Of a DNA stretch of 64,000 nucleotides, positions 17,177-27,566 are shown in pieces. The notes under the pieces are model-generated. The model was not told where the DNA came from and ran no database searches. It saw only the letters and a list, made by a program, of their open reading frames with translations. Positions within the stretch are counted from its first letter, which is position 1. Every line of letters begins with the position of its first letter. Made by a program: the position numbers and the translations under genes. Origin of the DNA: Pasteurellaceae bacterium RH1A (GTDB lineage: Bacteria; Pseudomonadota; Gammaproteobacteria; Enterobacterales; Pasteurellaceae); the NCBI GenBank assembly GCA_012221805.1, contig CP015195.1, positions 1,535,771-1,599,770 of the forward strand, given 5' to 3'.

Positions 17177-18895
17177 GTGAAACTTGCCTCTCATTATCTC
17201 TTAACCTTGGGCCTTCTCAGCCTTAGTGCCTATGCACACGCCTCCGTCACGCTCAAGGTGGAGGGCATCCCAAAAGGGGCGCTGCTGGATAACGTCAATA
17301 TCTACCTAGACCAGCTTAAAAATGAAGTAGCAGATGGGTCTGAACGCCACCAGTATGTGGTGCAACAAGCCGTGGACAAGGGCCTGCGGGCCTTGGGCTA
17401 TTACAACACCCAATACCATTTCAGCCAAAGCGGCGATGTGCTGACCCTGCAAGTTCAGCTAGATCAGCCCGTTAAAATCAATGAAACCGACATCAGCCTG
17501 ACAGGTCAAGCCAGCCAGGACAGCGAGTTTGAAAAGGTGCTGAAAGAGGTGCCTAAAAAGGGAACCGTGCTTAATCACGAAACCTACGACAACTTTAAGG
17601 GCGAGATTGAAACCCTGGCCCAAAAACGGGGCTATTTTGACGGCACCTGGCTTTATAACCGTCTGGAGGTTTACCCCAAAGAGCATATTGCCGACTGGCG
17701 CTTGGCCTATGACAGTGGCACACGCTATAAGTATGGCAAGATCGCCTTTAAGGGCAGCCAAATCCGTGAGGACTACCTGCGTAATATCCTGCGTATTCAC
17801 ACCGATGAAGACTATTTAATGAACGATTTAAGCAAGATCACCAGCGACTACTCCTCCAGCAAGTGGTTTAGCTCGGTCTTGGTTGAACCTCATTTAAACG
17901 AGCAGGATAAAATCGTGGACTTGGATTTACTCTTTGTGCCACAAAAACGCAATTTGGTCGAGGTCGGGATTGGTTTTGCCACCGATGATGGCCCTCGCCT
18001 GCAACTTAACTGGAAAAAGCCCTGGCTCAATAACCGTGGCCATAATATTGAAAGTGCCACCTATATTTCCAAGCCTGAACAGCGTTTTGAGTTCGCCTAC
18101 AATATTCCCATTAAGGAACAGCCCCTTAATTACTACTACCAATTTTCAGGCAGCCTGGAGCGGGAAGACCGTAACGACACCAAATATACGGGGATTTCTG
18201 CCGCTGCCCAACGCTTTTGGACCCACGAAACGGGCTGGTCTTTTTCAGGTGGTTTGAAAGCCCGTTACGATGCCTTCCAACAGGGCAATCAAGAAAAACA
18301 GAAGACCCTCTTGGTCTATCCAACTGCCTCCCTTAACCGCACCCGCACAGACGGCAACCGCTACCCACTTTGGGGCGACAGCCAAAAACTGACGGTGGAC
18401 TATGGCACAAAATTGGTGGGATCGGATGTGGATTTCTACCGCATCAAGGCCTCCAGCGCTTGGGTACGCACCCTGGCCCAAAACCACCGTTTCTACCTGC
18501 GGGCAGAAGTGGGCTATCTTAATTCCAAAAACTTTGACCGCATCACACCTGCCCTACGCTACTTTGCCGGCGGAGATATGAGCGTGCGGGGCTTTGGCTA
18601 CCGAGACATCTCGCCACGGGGCAGCGATGGCAAACTCACAGGCGGCTCCCACCTCATGACCAGTGCAGCCGAATACCAATACCAGGTTTACCCCAACTGG
18701 TGGGCAGCGGCCTTTTATGATACCGGCCTGTCCGCCCGAGATTTCAAGGGGGCCAACCTCCATTCTGGCGCAGGCCTGGGCGTACGCTGGGCCTCGCCCA
18801 TTGGGGCCATCAAGCTAGATATAGCCACTCCTGTGCGTTCGCCCAATAATGAAAAGGGCATTCAGTTTTACATCGGCCTCGGCTCAGACTTATAG
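17177..18895 (+). CDS. tamA: Translocation and assembly module TamA (outer membrane, Omp85 family)
   Basis: About 572 residues. The GTG at 17177 is chosen because AAGGA lies eight bases upstream; a TTG two codons earlier is too close. It has a signal peptide (about residues 1-22, ending near YAHA), three POTRA-like domains to about residue 250, and a 16-strand barrel with the Omp85 signature near VRGFGYRDISPRG and a C-terminal aromatic strand. With TamB it assists assembly of outer-membrane proteins and lipid traffic. It is immediately followed by tamB (9-base gap). Confidence 0.93.
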   Translation: MKLASHYLLTLGLLSLSAYAHASVTLKVEGIPKGALLDNVNIYLDQLKNEVADGSERHQYVVQQAVDKGLRALGYYNTQYHFSQSGDVLTLQVQLDQPVKINETDISLTGQASQDSEFEKVLKEVPKKGTVLNHETYDNFKGEIETLAQKRGYFDGTWLYNRLEVYPKEHIADWRLAYDSGTRYKYGKIAFKGSQIREDYLRNILRIHTDEDYLMNDLSKITSDYSSSKWFSSVLVEPHLNEQDKIVDLDLLFVPQKRNLVEVGIGFATDDGPRLQLNWKKPWLNNRGHNIESATYISKPEQRFEFAYNIPIKEQPLNYYYQFSGSLEREDRNDTKYTGISAAAQRFWTHETGWSFSGGLKARYDAFQQGNQEKQKTLLVYPTASLNRTRTDGNRYPLWGDSQKLTVDYGTKLVGSDVDFYRIKASSAWVRTLAQNHRFYLRAEVGYLNSKNFDRITPALRYFAGGDMSVRGFGYRDISPRGSDGKLTGGSHLMTSAAEYQYQVYPNWWAAAFYDTGLSARDFKGANLHSGAGLGVRWASPIGAIKLDIATPVRSPNNEKGIQFYIGLGSDL

Positions 18896-18904
18896 AAGGT
18901 GATT

Positions 18905-21900
18905 ATGACAGAAACCACCCCAGTAACCGATCAAGAAAGCACAACGACAAGCACACCAAGGCCCACCAAAAAGAAAAGCAAACTGCGTTGGCTGGGCTAT
19001 TTCTTGCTTGTGCTTTTAATTTTAACCCTCGCACCCATCATTTTCTTGGCCACAGGCTACGGCCAACGCACGGCCTTGGGCTGGGCAGACAAGTGGGTTG
19101 ATGGCCTGGCCATTGGTCAAATTGAAGGCAGCCTGCAAGAGGGCTTGAGCCTGAAAAACACCCAATTTGTGACTGAGGGTGTGAATGTTAATGTGGCCGA
19201 AGCTGATTTGCATATCGGCTTTGCCTGCCTGCTGGACAAACAGGCCTGTGTAGAAAATCTAGCCCTGAAAAACCCCAAAATCATCATCGACACCAGCAAG
19301 CTGCCGCCCTCCCAAGCCAAGGAAAATTCCGAGCCTTTGGGTGAAATCAATCTGCCCATTGGGGTTGCCCTTAAAAACCTGTCTGTTGATAACCTCCAGC
19401 TTCAAGTCGATCAGATGGATCTAAGCCTGGCTCATTTCCGCTCGGGCGTGTCTGGCCAGGGTAAGCTCATTACCCTTGCCCCAACCGAAGTCCAGGGCCT
19501 GACCCTATCACTTGCTCCTAGCCAAACTGCCGAAGAAGCAGTCCAACAAGCGGCTGAAAAAGCCCAAAAACTTGCAAATCCACCCAAGCGGGAGCCGATT
19601 GACTGGGCGGCCATCAAGGCACAACTGGCCCAACCCCTCTTAAAGCCCCTGGAGCCTATCGTCCTGCCGCTTGATTTTGCTATTCCGCAATTCAGTGCCA
19701 AAGACATCAACATTGAACAGAAAACCCGTGATGAAAAGGGCGACTTGATTGCACCGACTAGCCTTGTCAAGGTTGCTTCAGCAGACTTGGTTGCCCATTC
19801 TAATGCCCAAGAAATCAAGCTGGACACCCTTGAGGTCAAGTCCGACCGAGGCAATCTGTCTGGCCAGGGTTTGCTAAATTTAAGCGGAACCTACCCGCTT
19901 GCCTTTGAGATCAAGGCTGATTCGCCTGCCTTCCCAGAGCAAAAAATCCCGGCCAGCCAGGCCGATTTAAAGCTGTCGGGGGAACTCTTTGGCAGTACTC
20001 AACTGACCCTGGCCAGCCAAGGGGCAGTCAAGGCCGACCTTAAAGGCCAGGTTCAGTTAAGCCAGCCTAAAACACCTTTTACGCTTGAGCTGACAAGCCA
20101 AGAACTGGCCTACCCTTTTATGCCTGAAAAGGGCCAAGACCGGCTGAAACTGAGCAATTTAGACCTAAATTTATCAGGCAACCTGCTTAACTACCAACTC
20201 AAGGGCGGCGTCAAGGCCGCAGGTATGGGCCTGCCGCCAAGTAGCCTAAGCATCAAGGGCCAGGGGGAAATCACCCACTTCCAAATTGAAGATCTGACCC
20301 TCAAGGCACTAGACGGCCAGGGCCAACTGGCAGGCCAAGTGGATTGGACAGACGGGGTTGAGTGGCAAAGCGAGGTAAAGCTCGACAGCCTCAACACCAA
20401 GGCCATCCTGCCAGACTGGGCTGCCACTCTGTCAGGCAAGCTAGCCACCCAAGGCTTTGCTGGCCGAGGCGATCAGGGCGAGGCCTGGTCGGTTGAGGTC
20501 GGCCAAATGGACTTAAAGGGCACACTCATGCAAAAAGCCTTGCAGCTGCAAGGCCAGCTGACCGCCAACCACCAAACCCTGCTCAATGTGCCAGGTGCCA
20601 CCCTGATTTATGGGGAAAACCGCATTGGGCTGAAGGGTATCTTAGGCGATAAATCTGACTTTCAGGCCGACATCAAGGCGCCTAATTTGGCTGGCCTGGT
20701 GCCTAATCTGAAAGCCAGTGCCAACGGGCTTATCAAGCTCTCTGGCAAGGTGACTGAACCCAATTTAGATTTGGATCTCACCGCTAGCAATGTCAGCTAT
20801 GATGATCTTAAGCTGCAAAACCTAACTGCCAAGGGCAAGATCACCACCCAAAAAGAAATCCTAGGCGATCTGGAAATTGGCCTCAAGCAATTTAGCCTGG
20901 GCGAGATCAAGATTGAACAGGCCAATCTGACGGCTTCAGGCGGCGAGAAAAACCACACCCTCAAGCTGACCTCCAAGGGCCAGCCTGTGGGGGCAAATTT
21001 GCAAATTTCTGGCAAATTTGACCGCTTGCAAGAGCTTTGGCAGGGCCAGCTCAGCAATGTGGCCGTCCAATCGCCAGTGGGCGAGTGGAAAAACAGCCAA
21101 TCGGTTAATGTCAGCTATAACAACAAGCAGATTATGGCTGATATTTCTGCCCACTGCTGGAATAATCCGAAACTGGTCAATATCTGCTTCCCGCAGGCCT
21201 TTAAGGCAGGTGTGGAGGGCAAGGTTCCCTTTGAAATCAAGGCCTTTGATCTGGCCAACCTCAAGGACTATCTAGAAAATAACACCCAAATCAGTGGCCT
21301 GGTCTCTGCCAAGGGCGATGCGGCCTGGTTTAAGAACAAGGCTCCTGAAGTCAATGTGGAGCTAAATTCCCAGGCCATCAAGGTGGTTCAAAAGCTGGAG
21401 GGCAAGATCTTCCCGCTTAGCCTGACCCCAGTCAAAATCAAGGCCAATATGGCCAATAACGAGTTAAGGCTCAACACTGATATTCGCATTGACAACAATG
21501 GCAAGATTGACACCGATGTCCAAATTAAAGACCTGGCCCAAACCCGCCAACTTTCTGGCAATGTCAATATCGACAAGCTAGATTTGAAACTCTTGGCCCC
21601 TCTGCTCACCCCAGGCGACCGCGTCAATGGCTTCCTTAATGCCCGCCTGCGCTTGGGCGGCAATGCCACTGCCCCTCTACTCTTGGGCAACTTGAGTTTG
21701 AGCCAGCTTAGTGCCCATTCCAATATTATGCCCTTTGAGGTGATTGGCGGCGGGCTGAGTGCCGACTTCCACGGCACCAGCTCCACCCTGACCGGCAGCA
21801 TCAAGACCAAGGAAAGCGAGCTGAAACTCAAGGGCAATGCCGACTGGAAACGGCTGGATGCTTGGCACACCCAAATCAGTGCCGAGGCCAACCGCTTTAG

Positions 21901-22852
21901 GGTAGATGTGCCTAATATGGCTAAGGTGGATGTCAGCCCCAACATTCGGGTGACGGCCACCCCTAAAGAACTGCTCTTAGAGGGCAAAATTGATATTCCA
22001 TGGGCCAGAATTGAGGTGGAAGAACTGCCAGACAGCGCCGTTGCAGTCAGCAGCGATGAGGTGATTATGGACAGATCGGTCACCAAACGCACCGCCGCCC
22101 AAATTGCCCAAAGCCTGCCGCAACCTAATACCGGCATGGCCGTGCGGGGCAATGTGGAAATCAATATCGGTGATGATGTCAGACTGGCAGCCTATGGCCT
22201 TAAAACCGAGTTGGTCGGCAAGATCAACGTCCGCCAAGGCTCACGAGGCCTAGGCTTGTATGGGCAAGTGAACCTGAAAAACGGTAGCTTTGCCTCCTTC
22301 GGCCAGGATTTGGTTATCCGCAAGGGCGTGATTTACTTTGCCGGCCTGCCATCCCAGCCAAGCCTTAACATTGAGGCCATTCGTAACCCTGAAGCCATTG
22401 AAGATCCAAATGTGACCGCAGGGGTACGGGTGACTGGCTCTGCCGATTCGCCTGAGGTCAAGATCTTCTCTGAACCGGCCATGTCGCAAAATGAAGCCCT
22501 GTCCTACATTATGACAGGCCGCGGCCTAGACAGCGATGGTGCGTCCAGCAACTCCATTGCCGCCGCCCTCATTGGCCTAAGCCTGTCGAAAAGCTCCAAA
22601 CTGGTGGGTGGGGTTGGTTCGGCCTTTGGTATTAACGACTTGAGCGTAACCACCGCCGGGATTGGCGATAATACCAAGGTGGTGGTCAGTGGCAGCCTTA
22701 ACCCAAGATTTAGGGTAAAATATGGCGTGGGGATTTTCGCCCCGCTGACTGAATTAACCCTACGCTACCGCCTGGCTCCAAGCCTTTATTTACAATGGAT
22801 GTCCAGCGTTAATCAGGCGGTGGATCTCTTCTATAGTTTTGAGTTTGACTAA
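18905..22852 (+). CDS. tamB: Translocation and assembly module TamB
   Basis: About 1315 residues from the ATG at 18905, which has AAGG five bases upstream; an in-frame GTG two codons earlier is less likely. There is one N-terminal membrane anchor (about residues 30-50) and a very long repetitive beta-helical periplasmic region of AsmA/TamB type. The DUF490 domain forms the C-terminal ~380 residues (for example LYGQVNLKNGSFASFGQDLV and EALSYIMTGRG). It spans the periplasm and contacts TamA. Its stop overlaps the cydD start (TAATG). Confidence 0.93.
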   Translation: MTETTPVTDQESTTTSTPRPTKKKSKLRWLGYFLLVLLILTLAPIIFLATGYGQRTALGWADKWVDGLAIGQIEGSLQEGLSLKNTQFVTEGVNVNVAEADLHIGFACLLDKQACVENLALKNPKIIIDTSKLPPSQAKENSEPLGEINLPIGVALKNLSVDNLQLQVDQMDLSLAHFRSGVSGQGKLITLAPTEVQGLTLSLAPSQTAEEAVQQAAEKAQKLANPPKREPIDWAAIKAQLAQPLLKPLEPIVLPLDFAIPQFSAKDINIEQKTRDEKGDLIAPTSLVKVASADLVAHSNAQEIKLDTLEVKSDRGNLSGQGLLNLSGTYPLAFEIKADSPAFPEQKIPASQADLKLSGELFGSTQLTLASQGAVKADLKGQVQLSQPKTPFTLELTSQELAYPFMPEKGQDRLKLSNLDLNLSGNLLNYQLKGGVKAAGMGLPPSSLSIKGQGEITHFQIEDLTLKALDGQGQLAGQVDWTDGVEWQSEVKLDSLNTKAILPDWAATLSGKLATQGFAGRGDQGEAWSVEVGQMDLKGTLMQKALQLQGQLTANHQTLLNVPGATLIYGENRIGLKGILGDKSDFQADIKAPNLAGLVPNLKASANGLIKLSGKVTEPNLDLDLTASNVSYDDLKLQNLTAKGKITTQKEILGDLEIGLKQFSLGEIKIEQANLTASGGEKNHTLKLTSKGQPVGANLQISGKFDRLQELWQGQLSNVAVQSPVGEWKNSQSVNVSYNNKQIMADISAHCWNNPKLVNICFPQAFKAGVEGKVPFEIKAFDLANLKDYLENNTQISGLVSAKGDAAWFKNKAPEVNVELNSQAIKVVQKLEGKIFPLSLTPVKIKANMANNELRLNTDIRIDNNGKIDTDVQIKDLAQTRQLSGNVNIDKLDLKLLAPLLTPGDRVNGFLNARLRLGGNATAPLLLGNLSLSQLSAHSNIMPFEVIGGGLSADFHGTSSTLTGSIKTKESELKLKGNADWKRLDAWHTQISAEANRFRVDVPNMAKVDVSPNIRVTATPKELLLEGKIDIPWARIEVEELPDSAVAVSSDEVIMDRSVTKRTAAQIAQSLPQPNTGMAVRGNVEINIGDDVRLAAYGLKTELVGKINVRQGSRGLGLYGQVNLKNGSFASFGQDLVIRKGVIYFAGLPSQPSLNIEAIRNPEAIEDPNVTAGVRVTGSADSPEVKIFSEPAMSQNEALSYIMTGRGLDSDGASSNSIAAALIGLSLSKSSKLVGGVGSAFGINDLSVTTAGIGDNTKVVVSGSLNPRFRVKYGVGIFAPLTELTLRYRLAPSLYLQWMSSVNQAVDLFYSFEFD

Positions 22853-24591
22853 TGGATAAACAAAGACAAAAACACCTGCAAAAATGGCTGAGAGGCCAAC
22901 AAAAAATCGTCAAAAAATGGCTCATGCTCAATGTGCTGTTGGGCAGTATCAGTGGCGGCCTGATGATTGCCCAGATGGGGCTTTTAGCCACCATCTTGCA
23001 CCGTATGATCATGGAAAACCAAGGCCCCAGCCAATTTATGGGCCTGCTTGGCCTGCTCCTGGCCTGTTTTGCAGGCAGAGCGCTTCTGACCTGGCTGCGG
23101 GAACGTGCTGGCTTTAAGGCAGGCCAGACCCTGCGGCTACATCTGCGGGAGCAGGTTATCAAGAAGTTAGCCCAAGTCGGCCCTATGACCATTAACCAAA
23201 AGCCGGCCGGCTCCTGGGCCACCATTATGCTAGAACAGGTGGAAAACCTGCACAACTTCTATGCCCGCTACCTGCCACAACAGTTTCTGTCCCTGATTGT
23301 GCCGATTCTGATTCTTTGTGTCATCTTCCCGCTTAACTGGGCAGCGGGTATCATTCTCTTCGCCACCCTGCCGCTTTTGCCCCTTTTTATGGCCCTGGCA
23401 GGGATTAAGGCAGCCGAGGCCAATCAGCGTAATATCGGGGTGCTTTCCCGCCTAAGTGGCCAATTCCTAGACCGCCTCAAGGGCCTGGAAACCATCCGTC
23501 TCTTCGGCCAGGCAGAAAGCCAAACCCAGCAAATCTACCAACGCACTGAGGAATTTCGCCAAAGCACCATGGATGTGCTCAAAATGGCCTTCCTGTCCTC
23601 GGCCGTGCTGGAATTTTTCACTGCCATTTCCATTGCGGTTATGGCCGTTTATTTCGGCTTTACCTATTTGGGCGACCTGGAATTCGGCTCCTACGGCCTG
23701 CCGGTCAGCCTCTTTATCGGCTTCTTCGCCCTTATGCTGGCTCCAGAATTTTACCAGCCCCTGCGGGAACTGGGCGTTTACTACCACGACAAGGCTGCCG
23801 CCGTGGCCGCCGCTGATGCCCTAGAAACCTTCTTAAATGAAGACATCATCACCCAAAACCAGGGCTTGCAAGATTTTGACCCATCCCAACCGCTTGTGAT
23901 TGAAGCCAAGGACTGTGTGATTCTCTCGCCCCAAGGCAAGGCCCTGACTCAGGCCCTTAACTTCCGCCTAACCAACCAAAAACAGGTGGCCCTGGTCGGC
24001 CAAAGCGGGGCGGGCAAGACTTCACTCATGAATATGCTTCTGGGCTTCCTGCCTTATGAAGGCAGTGTATTAGTCAATGGCGTGGAATTACGAGATCTAA
24101 ATATGAAGGCCTGGCGGGCCAACTTAGCCTGGGTGGGGCAGAACCCCCAACTCATCAAGGGTAGCCTCAAGGACAATATTCTCCTGGGCAACCCAGAGGC
24201 CAGCCAAGACCAAATCGCCCAGGCCCTGGCCCTGTCTAAGGCTGATGAATTTGTCTATCGTCTAGGCCTGGATCACCAAGTGCAGGACAGCAATGCCGGC
24301 ATTTCCGGCGGCCAGGCCCAGCGGATTGCTATCGCCCGTGCCCTGCTCCGCCCTTATCAACTGCTTTTACTAGACGAACCAACAGCCAGTTTAGATATGC
24401 AGTCTGAACAGGCGGTGCTGGAAGCCCTGCATAACTTAAGCGGCGGGCACACTCGGCTCATGATCACCCACCGCATTGAAGACTTGAAACAGTGCGATGA
24501 AATTTGGGTCATGAAGGAGGGGCAGATTGTCCAGCAGGGCAGGTTTGAAGGGCTGGAAAAAGAAGGATTTTTTGCGGAACTTCTAAATTAA
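22852..24591 (+). CDS. cydD: Cysteine/glutathione ABC exporter subunit CydD
   Basis: A 579-residue half-transporter with six membrane helices followed by an ATPase domain from about 350. The Walker A motif GQSGAGKTS, signature ISGGQAQR and Walker B LLLLDEPTASLD are all intact. CydDC exports thiols to the periplasm and is needed for cytochrome bd and c maturation. Unusually, its partner cydC is not next to it but 8.5 kb away on the opposite strand (33072-34733). It overlaps the tamB stop codon and ends at a strong terminator. Confidence 0.93.
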   Translation: MDKQRQKHLQKWLRGQQKIVKKWLMLNVLLGSISGGLMIAQMGLLATILHRMIMENQGPSQFMGLLGLLLACFAGRALLTWLRERAGFKAGQTLRLHLREQVIKKLAQVGPMTINQKPAGSWATIMLEQVENLHNFYARYLPQQFLSLIVPILILCVIFPLNWAAGIILFATLPLLPLFMALAGIKAAEANQRNIGVLSRLSGQFLDRLKGLETIRLFGQAESQTQQIYQRTEEFRQSTMDVLKMAFLSSAVLEFFTAISIAVMAVYFGFTYLGDLEFGSYGLPVSLFIGFFALMLAPEFYQPLRELGVYYHDKAAAVAAADALETFLNEDIITQNQGLQDFDPSQPLVIEAKDCVILSPQGKALTQALNFRLTNQKQVALVGQSGAGKTSLMNMLLGFLPYEGSVLVNGVELRDLNMKAWRANLAWVGQNPQLIKGSLKDNILLGNPEASQDQIAQALALSKADEFVYRLGLDHQVQDSNAGISGGQAQRIAIARALLRPYQLLLLDEPTASLDMQSEQAVLEALHNLSGGHTRLMITHRIEDLKQCDEIWVMKEGQIVQQGRFEGLEKEGFFAELLN

Positions 24592-24606
24592 AGCATAATA
24601 AATAAA

Positions 24607-24650
24607 AGCCTTGCTCATGCTTCTTTTCGGAATATGAGCAAGGCTTTTTA
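24607..24650. terminator. Terminator between convergent cydD and mltB
   Basis: AGCCTTGCTCAT and ATGAGCAAGGCT form a perfect 12-bp stem, followed by TTTTTA on the plus strand and an A/T-rich run on the other. Confidence 0.9.
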
Positions 24651-24666
24651 TATTGCCTGCTAGGCC

Positions 24667-25752
24667 TTACAAACCCACACCCGCCTGAATACGGTCTGCA
24701 AACTTACCAATACTAATAGCAAAATTGTTGGAGCGGTTCCAGTCAATTAAAGTACGGTAATTATTGGACACCAAAAAGGCTCGGCCTGCTTCCTTATCTG
24801 GGCGAACTAGCCAGAGCTTGGTGCCGTTTAGGGCTGCCAACTTGGTCATTTCTTGACTGGTTGGATAAGCCACATAGAGGCCCAAGGCCTGCCACTGGGC
24901 CAGGCTCTTGGCCTTGTTGTCTTCAATGCCTGACAGGCTCAAGTCCATCGGTTGGGCCAGTTTAACCTCCACGCCCCAAGGGCGGGTTTTATCCCAGCCC
25001 ACAGTGGAGAGGTAATTGGCAATGGAGGCAAACACATCGTAATGCTCCTTCCAAATATCCTTTCTGCCATCACGGTTCCCATCTTGGGCATATTTGAGAT
25101 AGGAGGTCGGCATAAACTGAGTTTGGCCCATGGCACCCGCCCAAGAGCCCTTCATTTCCTGCCGGGTCAGGGTTTTATTATCTAGCATCTTCAGGGCATT
25201 AACAAACTCACCAGCAAAAAGCTTTTCTCGACGGCCGTCAAAGGCTAGGGTGGCCAGCACAGACAGAACATCAAAATTGCCTTGATAGCGGCCGAAGCTG
25301 CTCTCCATGCCCCACAGGGCCATCAAATATTCCCGAGGCACGCCATATTTTTGGCTGGCCTTGGTTAGTTGCGGCTGATATTGCCACCAGAGTTCCACCG
25401 CCTTATTGACCTTGGCCTGGGTTAAGACCTTGTTAAGATAATTAGTTACCCCATTAGGATTAGGTGGAAGCGGAGGCAGGCTAGGATCACGCCGTCTGCC
25501 AGCCTGTTCACGGTCTAACTGCACCGCCCGATAAATATAGTTAATTTGGCCCTGCTGATTAAGGGTAGAGGCTGATACCCCCTGGCCCGCAGCCTTGCTT
25601 TTGAGAAAGTTTACATAGTCGTTAAAATGCTGGAGATCCCGACTTTTCGGATAGGTAGCCGACATATCAAGCGCATCAAAACGGCCATTATCACTGGAGC
25701 AGGCGGTTAATAAGAGGCTGCCAAACAGGGCAGCGAAAATGTTTTTTTTCAT
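24667..25752 (-). CDS. mltB: Lytic murein transglycosylase B
   Basis: A 361-residue lipoprotein. The lipobox is LLTAC (cysteine near residue 18). The SLT-type domain holds the catalytic Glu in GMESSFGRYQGNFDVLS and the family motif GSWAGAMGQTQFMPTSYLKY. It cleaves the glycan strands of peptidoglycan, forming 1,6-anhydro ends, and is anchored to the outer membrane. The length matches E. coli MltB. Monocistronic and convergent with cydD. Confidence 0.94.
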   Translation of the reverse strand: MKKNIFAALFGSLLLTACSSDNGRFDALDMSATYPKSRDLQHFNDYVNFLKSKAAGQGVSASTLNQQGQINYIYRAVQLDREQAGRRRDPSLPPLPPNPNGVTNYLNKVLTQAKVNKAVELWWQYQPQLTKASQKYGVPREYLMALWGMESSFGRYQGNFDVLSVLATLAFDGRREKLFAGEFVNALKMLDNKTLTRQEMKGSWAGAMGQTQFMPTSYLKYAQDGNRDGRKDIWKEHYDVFASIANYLSTVGWDKTRPWGVEVKLAQPMDLSLSGIEDNKAKSLAQWQALGLYVAYPTSQEMTKLAALNGTKLWLVRPDKEAGRAFLVSNNYRTLIDWNRSNNFAISIGKFADRIQAGVGL

Positions 25753-25774
25753 TTCGTTCTCGTTGGGTTAAAAA

Positions 25775-25800
25775 GATAGCGCCAGCCTCTAGGCTGGTGC
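25775..25800. repeat. Dispersed palindromic repeat, single arm
   Basis: GATAGCGCCAGCCTCTAGGC-TGGTGC lies upstream of mltB. No partner arm is present within 60 bases. Confidence 0.8.
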
Positions 25801-25856
25801 TGGATAATACTTAAGGGCTGAGGGAGGCAATACTCCCTAAGCACAAGCGGTTCGCT

Positions 25857-26762
25857 TTAGTCAATTTTTTGCAAGAGATGTTCAATCATAAGCCCAGCAA
25901 TATCCACTTTGCTAACCTGCTCTATCATCTCAAGGCCAGGGCTGGCATTGACCTCCAGCACCATGGGCCCATGATGGGAACGAATTAAATCTACCCCCGC
26001 CACATCCAAGCCGATTGCCTGGGCTGCTCTTAAGGCGATATTTTCCTCTTCCCTACTCAAAATCAAGGCCTCTGCCGTGCCGCCCTGGTGGATATTGGCC
26101 CGAAAGTCGCCTGCCTGTCCAATTCGCTTCATGGCCGCCACCACTTTACCGCCCACCACGAAGGCCCGAATATCCTCTCCTTGAGCCTCCTCAACAAAGG
26201 CTTGGACTAAGCAATCTACCTGGGCCTGTTTCAGGGTGTCTAATATACTGGCCGTACTTGATGGACGTTCACTTAAAATAACTCCAACCCCCTGGGAGCC
26301 TGATAAGGTCTTGATCACACAAGCTTCTCCCAATCCCTCAAGCCCTTGGGCAGGGTTAAAGAGGTCGCCCATCAAGGCACTTGACGGCACGGGCAAACCA
26401 GCTACCACCAAGGCTTGCAGGCTCTGCCATTTGTCCCGAGCCAAACCAAAGGCTTGAGCGCCATTCAAGGCAGGAATGCCCTGCCCTTCCAAATGACGCA
26501 GCACATTCAGGCCCATTTGGGTACTGGCCGTGCCAAAGCGGGGCAAGACCCCAGTATAGCCCTGCAAGCGGTAGGGTTGGGGGCGATTTTTGCAAAACGC
26601 CTCGCCCTCTTGGTAGTAAAGGGCTAGCTGACCTTCTTGAAGAAGCAACTGGCAGCGGTTAGGATCCAGAATATCCATATCCCAACCACGTTCAGCCGCC
26701 GCAGCCTTTAAACGTTGGCAACTATAAAGGCGAGGTTCTCGGCAAAGGGTTAGCAGTTTCAT
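25857..26762 (-). CDS. rimK: RimK-type ATP-grasp alpha-L-glutamate ligase
   Basis: A 301-residue ATP-grasp enzyme. Nucleotide-binding segments are visible in VIKTLSGSQGVGVILSE (near 150) and the metal-binding end VLEVNASPGLEMIEQ (near 270). RimK adds glutamate residues to the C-terminus of ribosomal protein S6. It overlaps the upstream nitroreductase gene by four bases, the same nfsA-rimK order as in enterobacteria and a good support for both names. Product length is normal. Confidence 0.9.
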   Translation of the reverse strand: MKLLTLCREPRLYSCQRLKAAAAERGWDMDILDPNRCQLLLQEGQLALYYQEGEAFCKNRPQPYRLQGYTGVLPRFGTASTQMGLNVLRHLEGQGIPALNGAQAFGLARDKWQSLQALVVAGLPVPSSALMGDLFNPAQGLEGLGEACVIKTLSGSQGVGVILSERPSSTASILDTLKQAQVDCLVQAFVEEAQGEDIRAFVVGGKVVAAMKRIGQAGDFRANIHQGGTAEALILSREEENIALRAAQAIGLDVAGVDLIRSHHGPMVLEVNASPGLEMIEQVSKVDIAGLMIEHLLQKID

Positions 26763-27481
26763 TTTTTGAGCAAGCCTTGCTTGTGGAAGAAGGGCAAAAT
26801 ATGGGGGCGAACCGGCTGGTTCAAAGCCTTTTCCAGGCCCGCTTGCCAGACTAATGCTGTGCCTGTTCGCTCTAGGTAATATTGGCTCAGGGTTTGGTTG
26901 TAGCTATCCAAAACCTGCTCGTCCAAGTTTTCAGGATAGGCATTTTCATAGCAAAAAAGAGCCTGAGGCAAGCGAGGTTTAAGGGCAGGATCGTGAGCGG
27001 GATAGCCCAAGCACAAGCCCACCAGCGGCACACAATATTGGGGCAGTTTGAGCAGATCTGCCACCTGCTCAATTTGGTTACGCAGGGCGCCAATATAGAC
27101 CCCACCCAGACCAAGAGATTCTGCCGCCAGCAGGACATTTTGGGCAAAAATCCCCGTATCCACCGCCCCAATCAGGCTAACCTCAGCCCAATCTAGTTGG
27201 GCATTTGGGCAGATCTGCTTGTGCTTTTGAAAATCTATGCAGAAGACCCAAAATTCGGCACACTCGGCCACATATTTCATCCCCGAAGCAGAGGCCAATT
27301 CTGCCCGCAGGGCTGCATCTGTTACTCGAATAACCGATACGCATTGCAGATTATTGGAAGTGGACGCCCGACTACCCGCCTCTAAGAGGGTTTGCATGAT
27401 ATTTGGTGCAATGGGTTTGTTTGTAAACTTACGGATGGAACGGTGGGCAAGAATGGTGTCTAGGGTTGGTTTGCTTTGCAT
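26759..27481 (-). CDS. nfsA: Oxygen-insensitive NADPH nitroreductase NfsA-type
   Basis: About 240 residues from the ATG at 27481, which has AGAGGA six bases upstream; the frame is open 16 codons further but without a ribosome binding site. The flavin-reductase fold is marked by AHRSIRKFTNKPI, the FMN-binding SRASTSNNLQ near residue 36 and the ESLGLGGVYIGALR segment. It reduces nitro-compounds, quinones and possibly chromate using NADPH. It is the first gene of the nfsA-rimK pair (4-base overlap). Confidence 0.88.
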   Translation of the reverse strand: MQSKPTLDTILAHRSIRKFTNKPIAPNIMQTLLEAGSRASTSNNLQCVSVIRVTDAALRAELASASGMKYVAECAEFWVFCIDFQKHKQICPNAQLDWAEVSLIGAVDTGIFAQNVLLAAESLGLGGVYIGALRNQIEQVADLLKLPQYCVPLVGLCLGYPAHDPALKPRLPQALFCYENAYPENLDEQVLDSYNQTLSQYYLERTGTALVWQAGLEKALNQPVRPHILPFFHKQGLLKK

Positions 27482-27566
27482 GATTTTCCTCTTGGAATAA
27501 GGTGCCAATACTGCACCTTTTCGCTTCAATAAATGATTTAAAATATCTGATGGCAGGTTCTAGCCC

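Noticed and set aside
21388..22164. 258-residue minus-strand frame inside tamB
   Set aside because: Low-complexity Ser/Leu-rich shadow of the repetitive tamB sequence; no start signal.
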